In this document: piece by piece, positions 19,829-31,428 of the stretch
Layout: each line of letters starts with the position of its first letter
Position numbering within the stretch: position 1 is the first letter of the stretch
Source: Leptospira stimsonii
Lineage (GTDB): Bacteria > Spirochaetota > Leptospiria > Leptospirales > Leptospiraceae
NCBI RefSeq assembly: GCF_003545885.1
Contig: NZ_QHCT01000005.1
Location: 1-64,000, forward strand
Reading direction: 5' to 3'
Length of the DNA stretch: 64,000 bases
Made by a program: the position numbers and the translations under genes
The notes under the pieces: generated by a model
What the model was told of the DNA's origin: nothing
What the model saw: the letters and a program-made list of their open reading frames with translations, nothing else
Databases searched by the model: none

Positions 19829-21961
19829 ATGGGAAAGAAAAAATACATTCGATATTTAGAATATTCTAAAGTATTTCTGTTTTTTATTTCGACGATCGGT
19901 CTTTATTCTCAGGAGAATCCGAGTTCTCCGAAAGCACAGAAAGCGGAAACGGTCCAGGTCCTCGGTAAGGTCCCGGACACAAACTCCCAAAATTTTAGGT
20001 CCAATCCGAGCGGTTTTCAGACAGCGATCAAATTGGACGAAACATCCGCACGTTATACGTCTTTGCCTGAGGTTTTGGAAAGAGAAGCCGGTCTTCGAGT
20101 TCGTTCGTTCGGAGGTCTCGGTTCTTATTCTACACTTTCGATTCGTGGAACCAATCCCAACCAGTCTCGGATTTATTTGGACGGAATTCCGTTGAACAAC
20201 TCTCAAGGCGGGGAGGTAAATCTCGCCGATCTTCCTTTTGACAGCTTGGAGAGCGTAGAGGTCTATCGTTCCGGAAATCCGATCGGCTTTTCAGGTTCCG
20301 CGATCGGCGGATCGGTTAATCTTGTCACACGAAAGGATTCCGGAAAACCGAAGACAAGAATCAACTTAGGCGGCGGTTCGTTTAACACGGGTAAGGTTAG
20401 TGTTTCGCATACGGGTAATTATAACGGCATCGGCGCTAGTTTTATGGCGCTCGGCGAGAAATCGGACCAAAACTTCTCCTTTAAAAACGATCATGGAACC
20501 GTCGTCCTAAATACGTTAGACGACACGATCGATCGAAGAAAAAACGCGGGTTTCGAAAGGTCGGCTCTTTTCGGAACTCTAAAGTATCAGATCGGAAAAA
20601 CGGAAATCAAATTTTTAAACGATTTCAATCATAGGATTCACGGTCTTCCTGGGCCTGGCTCCAATCAAACCAATCAGGTTCACAGAAAATACGATCGTTA
20701 TACCGGGTCCTTTGCCTCCGATACAAAGGGGCTTTTTGTGGATTGGTTTCGCCTGGAGACGAGAAGTTTTTATACCGCAGCGAAGGACGATCTTTTTGAT
20801 CCCGGATCTGAATTTTCGAAAGGCGCTCCGAACTCGAGAGCTGAGGTTCGACAGATGGGAGTGCAACTGATGCCCACTCTCTATCTTACAGATTATTATC
20901 AGATCCTTCGCGGTTTTGTTTCCCTTGAGAAAGAATCTTTCGATCGAGAGAGGTTGACTCCTTCCAATTACGTCTCGAGAATCGAACCTCTCAAAGAGAG
21001 AACCTATTCTTCCTATCGCATCGAGGATGAGATTCGTCTTTTTGAGGCAAAGGTTTTGCTGATTCCTTCCGTGACGTGGGATCACTATAAAGATCGTTTC
21101 CCTTCGGAGGAGCCTTGGTATCGTAAGGAAAACCCTCTCTCCGGAGATCAGAAAAAAAACACATTCGCAAATCCTAAATTTGGTTTTGTCTGGAAGCTCT
21201 TAGAGAGAGAAACATGGGATATTCAATTTCAAGCGAACGTTTCAAAACAATTTAGAATTCCTTCCTTTTTGGAAATGTTCGGAGAGCAGGGAAGTATCAT
21301 CGCAAATCCGAATCTCAAACCGGAGCAAAGCGGCAACGGAGACGGAGGTTTTGTCTTGAAGACGGAACATTCTTTCTTAAAAACGAAAACGAGCGTTTCT
21401 TATTTTTCGAAAGATATCAAGGATATGATTCTATTCCTTCCGAATTCTCAATTTACTTTGAGACCGGAGAACGTCGATTCGGCGAAGATTCGAGGTTTGG
21501 AGTTTTCCCATAGAGAAGACTGGAAGTACGGTTTTAAGTTTCTTTTCAATTATACGTATCAGAGCGCGATCAACAATTCTTCTTCTCCTTACCTCAATGG
21601 GAAGGTGCTTCCTTTGAGGCCAAGACACGAGTTTTCGAGTACGATTTCTTGGAAAGGAAAACGACTCGAGACCGGTTTAGAATTATTGTATATAGGAGCC
21701 GTGTTCCGGGACCGAACCAACGAATACATCAATTATATTCCGGCGAGACAGATCTGGAATTGTTTTTTTACTCTGGTTCTTTTTTCCGAACCGGGAGAAT
21801 CAACGAAAGATTCGTTCGGAAACGTAAAAGAATCCGCTCCCTCCAAAGAATTCTTACTTACGTTGGAAGTGAAAAATTTTACGGACAAGAGAATTTCCGA
21901 CCTGATCGGCTACCCGCTTCCGGGAAGAAGCTGGTATGCGACCCTGAGTATGAGGTTTTGA
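19829..21961 (+). CDS. TonB-dependent outer-membrane receptor, likely cobalamin uptake
   Basis: A 710-residue protein. A signal peptide lies at ~10-28 ([14 protein letters not shown]). A TonB-box-like stretch (AETVQVLGK) and the plug domain follow at ~65-195 ([45 protein letters not shown]...[28 protein letters not shown]). The beta-barrel occupies the rest, with the family NPNLKPEQ motif (~500) and a C-terminal [12 protein letters not shown] ending in Phe. The position behind a cobalamin riboswitch is the main reason to propose B12 or a related corrinoid as substrate (a BtuB-like role). The sequence alone shows only the TonB-receptor class, so I leave the symbol empty. A beta-propeller lipoprotein follows after 1 base. 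Confidence 0.92.
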   Translation: MGKKKYIRYLEYSKVFLFFISTIGLYSQENPSSPKAQKAETVQVLGKVPDTNSQNFRSNPSGFQTAIKLDETSARYTSLPEVLEREAGLRVRSFGGLGSYSTLSIRGTNPNQSRIYLDGIPLNNSQGGEVNLADLPFDSLESVEVYRSGNPIGFSGSAIGGSVNLVTRKDSGKPKTRINLGGGSFNTGKVSVSHTGNYNGIGASFMALGEKSDQNFSFKNDHGTVVLNTLDDTIDRRKNAGFERSALFGTLKYQIGKTEIKFLNDFNHRIHGLPGPGSNQTNQVHRKYDRYTGSFASDTKGLFVDWFRLETRSFYTAAKDDLFDPGSEFSKGAPNSRAEVRQMGVQLMPTLYLTDYYQILRGFVSLEKESFDRERLTPSNYVSRIEPLKERTYSSYRIEDEIRLFEAKVLLIPSVTWDHYKDRFPSEEPWYRKENPLSGDQKKNTFANPKFGFVWKLLERETWDIQFQANVSKQFRIPSFLEMFGEQGSIIANPNLKPEQSGNGDGGFVLKTEHSFLKTKTSVSYFSKDIKDMILFLPNSQFTLRPENVDSAKIRGLEFSHREDWKYGFKFLFNYTYQSAINNSSSPYLNGKVLPLRPRHEFSSTISWKGKRLETGLELLYIGAVFRDRTNEYINYIPARQIWNCFFTLVLFSEPGESTKDSFGNVKESAPSKEFLLTLEVKNFTDKRISDLIGYPLPGRSWYATLSMRF

Positions 21962-21962
21962 A

Positions 21963-23126
21963 ATGAAGTTAAAACTTTATGTATTTATAGTATTCTATTT
22001 ATTGAATGTATCTTGTCAGGATTTGCAGAGGCCTTCTTTTTTAAGTCTTCTTTTGACCCAGAGCCTGCCTGGAAACATCGGTGTCGTGACCACCGATTTC
22101 GGAGGAAGCGGAAGATTTAAAGTGATCAATCCTTCTCTTCTCTATAGTTATCCGGGTTTGATTCCGATTCATTCCGACGCTCTCGCTCGATTCGGTTTAG
22201 GAAAGGTTTATGTTTTGAATCTCCTCAACCGAGATAGTATTCAAGTCTTAGATCCGAACTTCGGTTTTGTCACCGTTTCCGAACTCGCGCTTGGGTTTAA
22301 GGTGAATCCGGCGGATATAGAATTCGCGGGACCGTCCAAGGCTTATGTTACGCTCTACGGTTCCAATCGCCTTTTGATTTTAGATCCTTCTTTGATGGCG
22401 ATCACGGGTTCGATCGATTTGGGAGGTTACTCGGAAACGTTTTCCAGCGGGGGAACCCCGGACGGACTTCCGGAGATGAGCGGGATGAAAATCGTGGGCG
22501 ATTCTCTTTTCGTATGTCTTCAGAGATTGGATCGAAACGATCCTTCCGGTTACTTTCCACCGAACACAACTTCGCTTTTGCTCGAGATTTATATTGCCAC
22601 GGATACGGTCATCGGAACTTATACGTTTCCAGCATCCAATCCGGTGAATAAACCGCAACTCTTGGATCTTTTCGGAGAACCTCACCTTGTGTTTGCGACT
22701 CCGGGAAGAATGGGTTTTTTAAGCCAGATCGACGGAGGAGTGAGCGCGTTTCGACTGGGGACTCGTTCTTTTCTGACGAGGCTTTTGTTTTCGGAGTCGG
22801 TCGCAGGCGGGGACATCGTAAACGTACAAGTCAAATCGGATACGGTCGGTTACGCTTCGGTTTTGGATTCGAGTTTTACGAAGTCTTTAAAAGTTTTTAA
22901 TCCGAGCACCGGAGAAACGACTGCCACTCTCTTACGCATTCCTTCCAGTTACGATGCAAGTCTCTCAAGTATTCTACTCGCTTCGGATAAAATTCTATAC
23001 GTAGGAAACACTCAGTTTCAGCAACCGGGAGTTACGATGTTCGATACGGAAAGAGGAGACGCACTTTTGACTCCGAGTCCGATCTCAGTAGATTTACAAC
23101 CGTACGATATTATCGAATTGAAATAA
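21963..23126 (+). CDS. Beta-propeller lipoprotein in the B12 receptor operon
   Basis: ATG 21963 lies one base after the receptor stop, with GAGG ~7 bases upstream inside the receptor gene. A lipobox gives Cys18 (FIVFYLLNVSC). The 387-residue body has repeated blades of the YncE/NHL kind (KVYVLNLLNRDSIQVLDP, KAYVTLYGSNRLLILDPSLMAITGSIDLGG, KILYVGNTQFQQPGVTMFDTERGD). Such propellers bind small ligands or proteins. The tight coupling to a riboswitch-controlled TonB receptor suggests it is a surface or periplasmic partner for corrinoid capture, which is an inference. No ABC transporter (BtuCDF) follows in this window. Confidence 0.8.
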   Translation: MKLKLYVFIVFYLLNVSCQDLQRPSFLSLLLTQSLPGNIGVVTTDFGGSGRFKVINPSLLYSYPGLIPIHSDALARFGLGKVYVLNLLNRDSIQVLDPNFGFVTVSELALGFKVNPADIEFAGPSKAYVTLYGSNRLLILDPSLMAITGSIDLGGYSETFSSGGTPDGLPEMSGMKIVGDSLFVCLQRLDRNDPSGYFPPNTTSLLLEIYIATDTVIGTYTFPASNPVNKPQLLDLFGEPHLVFATPGRMGFLSQIDGGVSAFRLGTRSFLTRLLFSESVAGGDIVNVQVKSDTVGYASVLDSSFTKSLKVFNPSTGETTATLLRIPSSYDASLSSILLASDKILYVGNTQFQQPGVTMFDTERGDALLTPSPISVDLQPYDIIELK

Positions 23127-23571
23127 AGATGACTTCGGAGATAGGAATCGATGGAGAATTGGAATCCAAAAAAACGAGAGCACATGCGTTCGATTCTATC
23201 CTTAAAAAAAGAATCCCGATTTTCAGTAAGGTGTAAGAATTCTTTTGAAATCTCTTGATTTTTTTTCAAAAAGAGGTTCTAATCCTCTCACAAAAAGCGT
23301 AACCGTACCCGGAAGTTGTGAGGGGATAGAATGAGAATCGTCCTAGGAAAAGGTATTTTGTAGGAATTCCTACATGAATATTTTCACTTGCGAAAAGTTT
23401 GATTTTATGATAGTGGAAAATCTCCGGAAGTTTTCCACCACCCACCCCTCCACCCAAGTTCAGGGAGGGGCGCGCGACTTTCACTGAAAGGTTGTCGTAG
23501 TTCCGACAGATTTTCGTACGACCCAGACAACTTGTGGGTAAAGTTATGCACAAAAAAGCGACGGTGAGAAT
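23127..23571. other. 445-bp intergenic region containing a dispersed repeat
   Basis: No gene seen. It holds copy 1 of the repeat described at 23360-23516 and weak inverted repeats (tttgaaa...tttcaaa near 23245-23275). The last part leads into the ankyrin gene. Confidence 0.5.
23360..23516. repeat. Dispersed intergenic repeat, copy 1
   Basis: It begins with the perfect 14-bp palindrome GTAGGAATTCCTAC, followed by aaaagtttgattttatgatag, an A-rich spacer, a polypyrimidine/polypurine patch (cccacccctccacccaag...agggaggggc) and a small hairpin TGTCG-tagttc-CGACA. The same order of blocks, with substitutions, occurs at 37178-37332. Shorter fragments of the GTTCCTAC motif occur at 47611 and 48410. 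Confidence 0.8.
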
Positions 23572-24231
23572 ATGCAGGAAATCTTTCAGGCGATAGCGGG
23601 CGGGCAAAAATCCAAAGTGATCGGTCTTTTGAAACGGGATCCGAGTCTGTTCCAAAGCCTCACGGAAGAAGGAATCACTCCGGTTTTATTTTCTATCTAC
23701 TACGGGAAATTGGATCTTTCGAAAGAAATTTTTCAAATCAGTCCGAACCGAAATCTTTTTGAAGCGGCGGCGCTCGGAGATCTGGAAGAAACAAAAAAGA
23801 GAATCGTAGAATTTCCGGAAGAGATCAATTCGCTTTCCAAAGACGGTTGGTCCGCGTTGCATTTGGCTTCTTATTTTGGACATTTGGAGATTGTAAGAGC
23901 GTTGATCGACGCCGGAGCGGATCTAAGTCTGACTTCGAAGAGTAAGATGTCTTTCGGAAATACCGCGTTGCATTCAGCGATCGCCACGGGAAAAAGGGAA
24001 GTCGTGGAGCTTCTCCTGGATAAAGGAGCCGACGTCAACGCGATCCAAGATCCAGGTAAAATTACTCCGCTTCATATCGCGGCGAGTCGTCCCGGGAGTA
24101 TTGAAATCATTCAAATCCTTTTGAAAAAAGGAGCGGACAAAACCAAACTCAGCGAAGAGGAACAAACTCCGTACGCAATCGCATTAGAAAAAGGGAATGA
24201 AGCGGAAGCGAGGGAATTGGAGATAAAATAA
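23572..24231 (+). CDS. Ankyrin-repeat protein
   Basis: A 219-residue soluble protein with no signal peptide. Three clear ankyrin repeats ([87 protein letters not shown]) are preceded by two weaker ones ([19 protein letters not shown] and [23 protein letters not shown]) and followed by a capping repeat ([12 protein letters not shown]). Ankyrin proteins bind partner proteins and have no enzyme motif; the partner is unknown. Location is most likely cytoplasmic. The start ATG 23572 is preceded by GGTGAG. Confidence 0.87.
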   Translation: MQEIFQAIAGGQKSKVIGLLKRDPSLFQSLTEEGITPVLFSIYYGKLDLSKEIFQISPNRNLFEAAALGDLEETKKRIVEFPEEINSLSKDGWSALHLASYFGHLEIVRALIDAGADLSLTSKSKMSFGNTALHSAIATGKREVVELLLDKGADVNAIQDPGKITPLHIAASRPGSIEIIQILLKKGADKTKLSEEEQTPYAIALEKGNEAEARELEIK

Positions 24232-24367
24232 GGTTTTGCGGTCTATCCTAACGAGTGAATTCGTATTTGATTCATTACGTTCTCGCAATGACGGACCCAT
24301 AACGGCTTCGAATTATTACGAAGTTTGCTCCTGAAAGAAGTAAAAATAGAAAAAGGATTGAATTCAA

Positions 24368-24823
24368 ATGGAAACTTTAACTTTTACGATCTTGATTCAC
24401 GCCGACGTAAAGACCGTTTGGCACAAAATGCTCGACGATAAGAGCTATCGAATTTGGACGGAAGCGTTTCACGCCGGTTCTTTCTATGAAGGAAGTTGGA
24501 AAAAGGGGAGCTTCATTCGCTTTTTGGGTCCAGACGAAAATGGCGGCCTCGGTGGTATGTACAGCCGGATCAAAGAGAATATAGCCAATCAATATATCTC
24601 GATCGAACATTTAGGGATGGTGAGCAACGGAGTCGTCGACACCGAAAGCGAAGCGGTTAAAAAGTGGACTCCCTCCTTGGAGAATTACACGTTTAAAGAA
24701 CAAGGTCCCGGTAAAACGGAATTGATCATAGAGATGCAAACCATAGAAGAATACAAATCGATGTTCGAAGATATGTGGCCCAAGGCATTGAAAGCGCTGA
24801 AGGATTTGTCTGAAGCGGGATGA
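24368..24823 (+). CDS. SRPBCC/AHSA1-like small-ligand-binding domain protein
   Basis: A single 151-residue domain. It opens METLTFTILIHADVKTVWHKMLDDKSYRIWTEAF, the first strand and helices of the Bet v1-like SRPBCC fold, with GSYYEGSW-like FYEGSWKKGSFIRFLGP, an IKENIANQYISIEHLG strand, and the long C-terminal helix (EYKSMFEDMWPKALKALKDL). These domains bind hydrophobic ligands in a central cavity. An AAGGA site sits ~9 bases before the ATG. Its 3' end runs to 11 bases before a 102-bp direct repeat, and the two may have been altered by the same event. Function is otherwise unknown. Confidence 0.85.
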   Translation: METLTFTILIHADVKTVWHKMLDDKSYRIWTEAFHAGSFYEGSWKKGSFIRFLGPDENGGLGGMYSRIKENIANQYISIEHLGMVSNGVVDTESEAVKKWTPSLENYTFKEQGPGKTELIIEMQTIEEYKSMFEDMWPKALKALKDLSEAG

Positions 24824-24833
24824 GGCTTGCTTC

Positions 24834-24935
24834 TTCGAGAGAAGGTGCAGTTTGGTTTCTTTGCTTCGCAAAGAGTCAACGCCAACGCTCCGCTGGCTTT
24901 TGACTCCATTGCTTCCTATGGGGCGCAATGTACCT
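24834..24935. repeat. 102-bp direct repeat, copy 1 (ends with tRNA-Arg 3' bases)
   Basis: Matches 25230-25331 with one seen difference (cttcgc versus ctttgc). It runs from ttcgagagaaggtgcag to ggcgcaatgtacct. The last six bases, gtacct, are the complement of the 3' acceptor end of tRNA-Arg, which is intact only next to the other copy. Confidence 0.93.
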
Positions 24936-25229
24936 GTAACGCGACCCATAGGAAGCGTTACACTGAGTTAACGCGGTTACCCAAGTTCATCCGAACAGAA
25001 CTTCTTGCATTGACTGGGACTCGCCGTTACGCAAACAACCGTGGTGTATCATAAACTCAGCAGATTCTTCCCTACGGGTCAGAATCTATCACGGCGTCTC
25101 GCTTTGGCCTCGGAACATCCTGTTCCTCGGAAGCATTCTTCGCTCTCTATGGATCGCTTGAAATGCTTTACCAAAGCTCGCTTCGAGTCCCGACATTGTT
25201 ATGGAAATGTTTGAAGGCGTTGTTGCTTT
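24936..25229. other. Segment between the two 102-bp repeats
   Basis: About 294 bases lacking a convincing gene. It begins with a perfect inverted repeat GTAACGC-(12)-GCGTTAC at about 24936-24961. Two short ORFs that span it are not supported by start sites or pattern. Confidence 0.5.
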
Positions 25230-25396
<167 letters not shown>

Positions 25397-25524
25397 GCTC
25401 ACAAATGAGTCTTTTGAAAAGGCCGCTCGTGTCAAATGCAAATCCGGAATCGATGTCTTAGGAAGGAAAGTCCTTGAAAAACGGAACCAGTGTGAAATTC
25501 TCTTCCTAATAGATAGAGGTAGAG

Positions 25525-25911
25525 ATGCAAGTTTCATTTCTGATTGATTGGAAGAGGGAATTCTTTAGGAAGATTTTTTACTTTCTCTTCGTCCTCGTAC
25601 TTTTCGGATTTTTTACTCCTGCGTTTTCCGTAAGTGAAGAGGAAGAGGAAAGACTTCTGGAAAAAGCGCTCGTGGAAAGTGCGGTAACACCCGCGCAGAA
25701 ACTAGCCGTCGCCAATTATCTCAAAGCCACTGCGATCGCCAAAAGAAACCGAGCGAACGAACTCAGGGAACTTGCAAAACTTTCCAGAGGAGAAAAATTT
25801 CTTCACGCGCAAGCACGGAAGGAAAAGCTTCATCGAATGGCGGAATCTCTCGAACGTCAGGCTGATCGTCACGAAGCCACTCTCAAAGAATTACCGACCC
25901 AAAATCATTGA
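25525..25911 (+). CDS. Small exported helical protein, unknown function
   Basis: ATG 25525 is preceded by GAGGTAGAG. An N-terminal hydrophobic segment (IFYFLFVLVLFGFFTPAFS) looks like a signal peptide or anchor ending in a signal peptidase site at about residue 35. The rest is charged and helical (EEEEERLLEKALVESAVTPAQKLAVANYLKATAIAKRNRANELREL...RMAESLERQADRHEATLKEL), predicted to form a coiled coil or helical hairpin outside the cytoplasm. No known family recognised. It lies between tRNA-Arg and tmk and is convergent with tmk. Confidence 0.7.
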   Translation: MQVSFLIDWKREFFRKIFYFLFVLVLFGFFTPAFSVSEEEEERLLEKALVESAVTPAQKLAVANYLKATAIAKRNRANELRELAKLSRGEKFLHAQARKEKLHRMAESLERQADRHEATLKELPTQNH

Positions 25912-26014
25912 TTCCAAAAGGAAGTCGAATTGACCCCTCTCTCGGAAATTGGGAACTTCCTTCTTCCGAAAAATTCGAAAACAAATAGAAAGAATTCGAT
26001 TTGATAAGAATCGA

Positions 26015-26632
26015 TTATGATTCTTCGTTTCGGATTCTTTTCAACAAAATAGAAAGACATTCGTTTGCGATTTGATCCGGGCCCTTTTCGGCGTCGATAC
26101 GAATCGTTTCCCAGGGAAGAATTCTCTCATAAGCGGAATGGATTTTTTCCAGTTGGGAAAGAGTTTCAAATCGTTCCTTTTCTTCCTTTCTTCGACTCAA
26201 TCTTTCTAAAGCGACCTTCGGATTTAGATTCAGATAAAAAAGAAGATCCGGAATTCTAAAATTTCTTTCTAAGTTCTTTTGTAGAATCGTTTCGGGGGAA
26301 AGATCCGGTCCGCTCTGATAGGCGGCGGTAGAATACATATATCGATCCAGAAAAACATTCTTTCCTGCTTCCAATGCGGGAAGAATGTTTTGTTTTAAGG
26401 ATTCTTCTCTGTCGGAAAGAAAGGCTTCGATTTGTTCTTCTCGATTGAGATCGATTTCACCTCTTAAAAACTTTCTCAAAAATTTTCCGGTTTCTAAGTT
26501 CGTCGGTTCCGTAAAGGAAGCTGAGGGGATTCCTTCTTTGAGAAGAAGTTCCGTAATCGATCTGCAAAGAGTGGATTTTCCACTTCCGTCGATTCCTTCA
26601 AATACTACGAAGAGCGGACTTTCTTTCTTCAT
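26015..26632 (-). CDS. tmk: Thymidylate kinase (dTMP kinase)
   Basis: Phosphorylates dTMP to dTDP with ATP, an essential step of dTTP synthesis in the cytoplasm. The P-loop is [17 protein letters not shown] (residues ~8-24). The substrate-binding block is [13 protein letters not shown] (DRY-x-x-S, ~93-105), followed by a lid region with RREEKERFE. Length 205 residues fits the family. An [29 protein letters not shown] block is also characteristic. The gene is divergent from the HtrA-like lipoprotein gene and convergent with the small exported protein gene. Confidence 0.95.
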   Translation of the reverse strand: MKKESPLFVVFEGIDGSGKSTLCRSITELLLKEGIPSASFTEPTNLETGKFLRKFLRGEIDLNREEQIEAFLSDREESLKQNILPALEAGKNVFLDRYMYSTAAYQSGPDLSPETILQKNLERNFRIPDLLFYLNLNPKVALERLSRRKEEKERFETLSQLEKIHSAYERILPWETIRIDAEKGPDQIANECLSILLKRIRNEES

Positions 26633-26736
26633 TTTTCCTTTTCCAATTCAATCTTGACAGAGGGGATTTGTTTAAAAACATTCTTCTTAGATACATGGAT
26701 TCGTTTGAAAAGGAAGAATCCAGTAAAAATTCCCGA

Positions 26737-27348
26737 ATGAAAAATAATTTTCCCGATCTCAGATCATTCTTCTTTTATTTTTTATTCTTTGGTTTCTTCT
26801 TCCAATCCTGTTCTTTCTCTTCTCGGAACGTCTCCTCTCCGCAGTCCGAGGAAACAAAAATTGAAAATCCGAATGCTTCCAAGGATCGAATCAAAATTCA
26901 TCATATCTACGAAGAAGTGTATCCGGATTCCTCCGAGAGTTCGGTCTTGATCACTTCGGAGAAAAATGCGAATCCTCAGATCGCTCATTTCAAAGGAACT
27001 TCTAAAACGCTAAAAAAAGAGGTCGTCCTCGGAAGCGGAATCGTCATCAATCAGTTGGGTTATATTCTTACAAACGAGCACGTTATTCGCTCTTATGATA
27101 AACTCAACGTAAAACTCAAATCGGGAAAACTCTACGAAGCCCAGATCATCGGTTTGGACAAGAAGCTGGATCTCGCGATTTTAAAAGTGGAAGTCGATCA
27201 CGAAATCATTCCTGTGGAAGTTCTGGATTCTTATTCTCTTCAGATTGTGGAGCGGGCGATTCAAAAATATATGAAAGCGAAACAGGCCTTCAAAGAAAGC
27301 AGGGAACTCGCGGCGAAAAAGAACGTTCCGGTTCACATAAGACATTGA
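26737..27348 (+). CDS. HtrA-like lipoprotein lacking the catalytic serine half
   Basis: From ATG 26737 there is a textbook lipoprotein signal (FFFYFLFFGFFFQSC, Cys25); upstream starts at 26695 (ATG) and 26668 (TTG) remain possible. The body aligns with the first half of the intact HtrA encoded next door: [56 protein letters not shown]. The catalytic His (NEHV) and Asp (DLAI) are present. The frame ends about 55 residues after that Asp in an unrelated basic helical tail (AIQKYMKAKQAFKESRELAAKK). There is no GNSGG serine motif and no PDZ domain, so it cannot be an active trypsin-like protease. It may be a regulatory or binding relic, or a decayed duplicate; the ORF itself is intact. Confidence 0.82.
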   Translation: MKNNFPDLRSFFFYFLFFGFFFQSCSFSSRNVSSPQSEETKIENPNASKDRIKIHHIYEEVYPDSSESSVLITSEKNANPQIAHFKGTSKTLKKEVVLGSGIVINQLGYILTNEHVIRSYDKLNVKLKSGKLYEAQIIGLDKKLDLAILKVEVDHEIIPVEVLDSYSLQIVERAIQKYMKAKQAFKESRELAAKKNVPVHIRH

Positions 27349-27566
27349 TCCGTTTTTTCTCTTTGTTCTAAAAATCGGGAAACTCTTCCTTCTCTTTTTA
27401 GGTCTAACGTTCAAGACGGGAAGGAATTCTCCTTTCGTCTCAATCCAAACTCAATCCGAATGTGGTTCCTGAAGAGACTTGTTTCTAAATCCAACTTGAC
27501 AGTCGGAAGAGCGAGTCGATCCTTTCAGTACCTATCGGAAATTCATTTTCAGAGGGATAGAATTCA

Positions 27567-29727
<2,161 letters not shown>

Positions 29728-29753
<26 letters not shown>

Positions 29754-30645
29754 ATATTCCGGAATCCCCGAAGATGATAAAAGGTTGATCTACGCGGCCT
29801 TTTTGGTTCTTGCGCTCGCGTCTTTTTTCACCGCTCATTTACTCACACGCAATATGCTCTGGAAAATTCTCGGAAGCGAACCCATGGTTAAAATGGAAAG
29901 CAACGAGGAAAAAGAAAAAATTTACGAAGTCCTTCTAGAACAAGACTTCGTCGACAAACATATCAAAGACGAATACAAAGCCCTTTCGAACGTGGACGCC
30001 GCCGGCGCAGGCGGGATCACAAAGAAGGAAGGATTTCACTCTGCAAGTCCTTTCCGTGAATTCGTGATGGGAAGCGTTGCAAGAAGAAACTCCGAAGCAC
30101 AGAAACAGCAGTCTCTCGAAAAAAACGACGAGAAGGCATTTGAGGTCGGAATCTATAAGATCGATCCGGTGCAAACGTCTAACACCGATAATACGAAACA
30201 AAGCACTCAAACCTACGGAAGGATGACGAAAATTCCATTCAACTACCGTTTCGAACAGGATTTTCTTTTTCGTTGGGACGGAAGCCAGGCCCTCTCCATT
30301 CCCAGAAAAAAACTCGCCGGATACGAATACTTTAAACGAATGCTAAAACAAATCGAAGGAAGTTTTGCTCCTCCCGGAGGAGGGAACTTCGCGTATCGAG
30401 ATATGGCGGGGACCGTGATCCGTGCCGGTATTTCCCCCGGTCAGGTAAAGGTTCAATTTTTGTTAAGCGACAGCGGTCAGGTTTTGGATACGAGACTGAT
30501 TTCCACACAAGGGCAGGATATCGTTGGTCAGGCTTGTGTGGATTCCATTCGAGGTCAGAATTTCGGAAAAGTTCCCGAAGAAGTGAAAGCGCAAGGAATG
30601 ATCTTCGGCATCAACTTCATCTTTCCGGAAATAAGAAGCCGTTAA
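29728..30645 (+). CDS. TonB C-terminal-domain-like membrane protein
   Basis: ATG 29728 lies 26 bases inside the end of ruvB, so the two genes are probably co-translated. A single membrane segment ([21 protein letters not shown], ~20-40) follows a short cytoplasmic tail. A low-complexity, charged spacer then leads to a C-terminal domain at ~230-300 ([50 protein letters not shown]...FGINFIFP) with the TonB-like pattern of strands and the 'D..C.DSIR' helix. This architecture is that of a TonB/energy-transducer protein, which could serve a TonB-dependent receptor such as the one at 19.8 kb; ExbB and ExbD are not present nearby. No proline-rich segment typical of E. coli TonB is seen. Confidence 0.75.
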
Positions 30646-30657
30646 AAGAGAATTTCC

Positions 30658-31422
30658 TTGGATCCGATTCGAAAAGCTTTTCAGGAACGCGAGAAACTCA
30701 AAGAGGCCGAAATTTTAGATCTTCAAAGAGCCAAGATCCGAAAAATCAAGCTCAGAAATTTTAAAAAGAATACCTTGCTGTTCTTTCGTTGTCTCGGAAG
30801 AACAAAACTTTTTTTGTATATTCAAAAATTCTTACGTTTTGTGATGGCGGATCTCTGGATCTTAAATCAGTCCCCGATCCTTTGGCTTATGGGAATGGGG
30901 CTTCCCAGTTTTTATTTCACCGTTCTTGCGCTTCCGTTTTTGCTGGAAAGCCCGACGATTGCCGTGATCTTTTTCTTTTTTCCGGTGATTCTCACTATGG
31001 AATGGTTTCGTTGGATCGGGTTTCGTAGAATTCTTTCCAAACGTTCCTTTTCGATTTCGGGTTTCGAACACTTTTCCGAAAATAAAAAATTGGAATACTA
31101 TCAGTGGTTCGACCTCGAGATACGGATCCAAGCGGATCGTAATCTGGAAGCGATCGAAGCTATATTAGATTCCTTTTGTATTCTTTCCAAAAAAATTTAT
31201 TACGCTCCTGGTCAAACCGAGACACGAAAGCCTTGGAAACGGGGGAAAAGTTTGACTTTGAGCGGAAGTGGGAATTCAAGGATCGCTCTTCTTTTGGTCC
31301 GGGATCTTTTTAAAAAACTAGATCGTCTCAATCGATTTGAAACTTCGATTCGGAACGTCAATATTCTGGTGACATCCGGTCCCGTTTACGTGGACTCTCT
31401 CAGCAATCAGAGCAACGATTGA
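30658..31422 (+). CDS. Hypothetical two-pass membrane protein
   Basis: TTG start at 30658. The N-terminal ~55 residues are strongly basic and coiled (REKLKEAEILDLQRAKIRKIKLRNFKK). Two membrane segments follow (PILWLMGMGLPSFYFTVLALPFLL and TIAVIFFFFPVILTMEWF), then a cytoplasmic domain of ~130 residues with a conserved-looking LEAIEAILDSFCILSKKI...LLLVRDLFKKLDRLNRF. I do not recognise the family. It lies in a row with ruvB and the TonB-C gene (12 bases after the latter) and is convergent with the histidine kinase gene at 31429, with only 6 bases between the stops. Confidence 0.72.
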   Translation: MDPIRKAFQEREKLKEAEILDLQRAKIRKIKLRNFKKNTLLFFRCLGRTKLFLYIQKFLRFVMADLWILNQSPILWLMGMGLPSFYFTVLALPFLLESPTIAVIFFFFPVILTMEWFRWIGFRRILSKRSFSISGFEHFSENKKLEYYQWFDLEIRIQADRNLEAIEAILDSFCILSKKIYYAPGQTETRKPWKRGKSLTLSGSGNSRIALLLVRDLFKKLDRLNRFETSIRNVNILVTSGPVYVDSLSNQSND

Positions 31423-31428
31423 AGAATA

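Noticed and set aside
27349..27566. Frameshifted continuation of the HtrA-like gene after 27348
   Set aside because: I see no GNSGG or PDZ codons in any plus frame of this 218-base gap, so the serine half is absent rather than merely frame-shifted.
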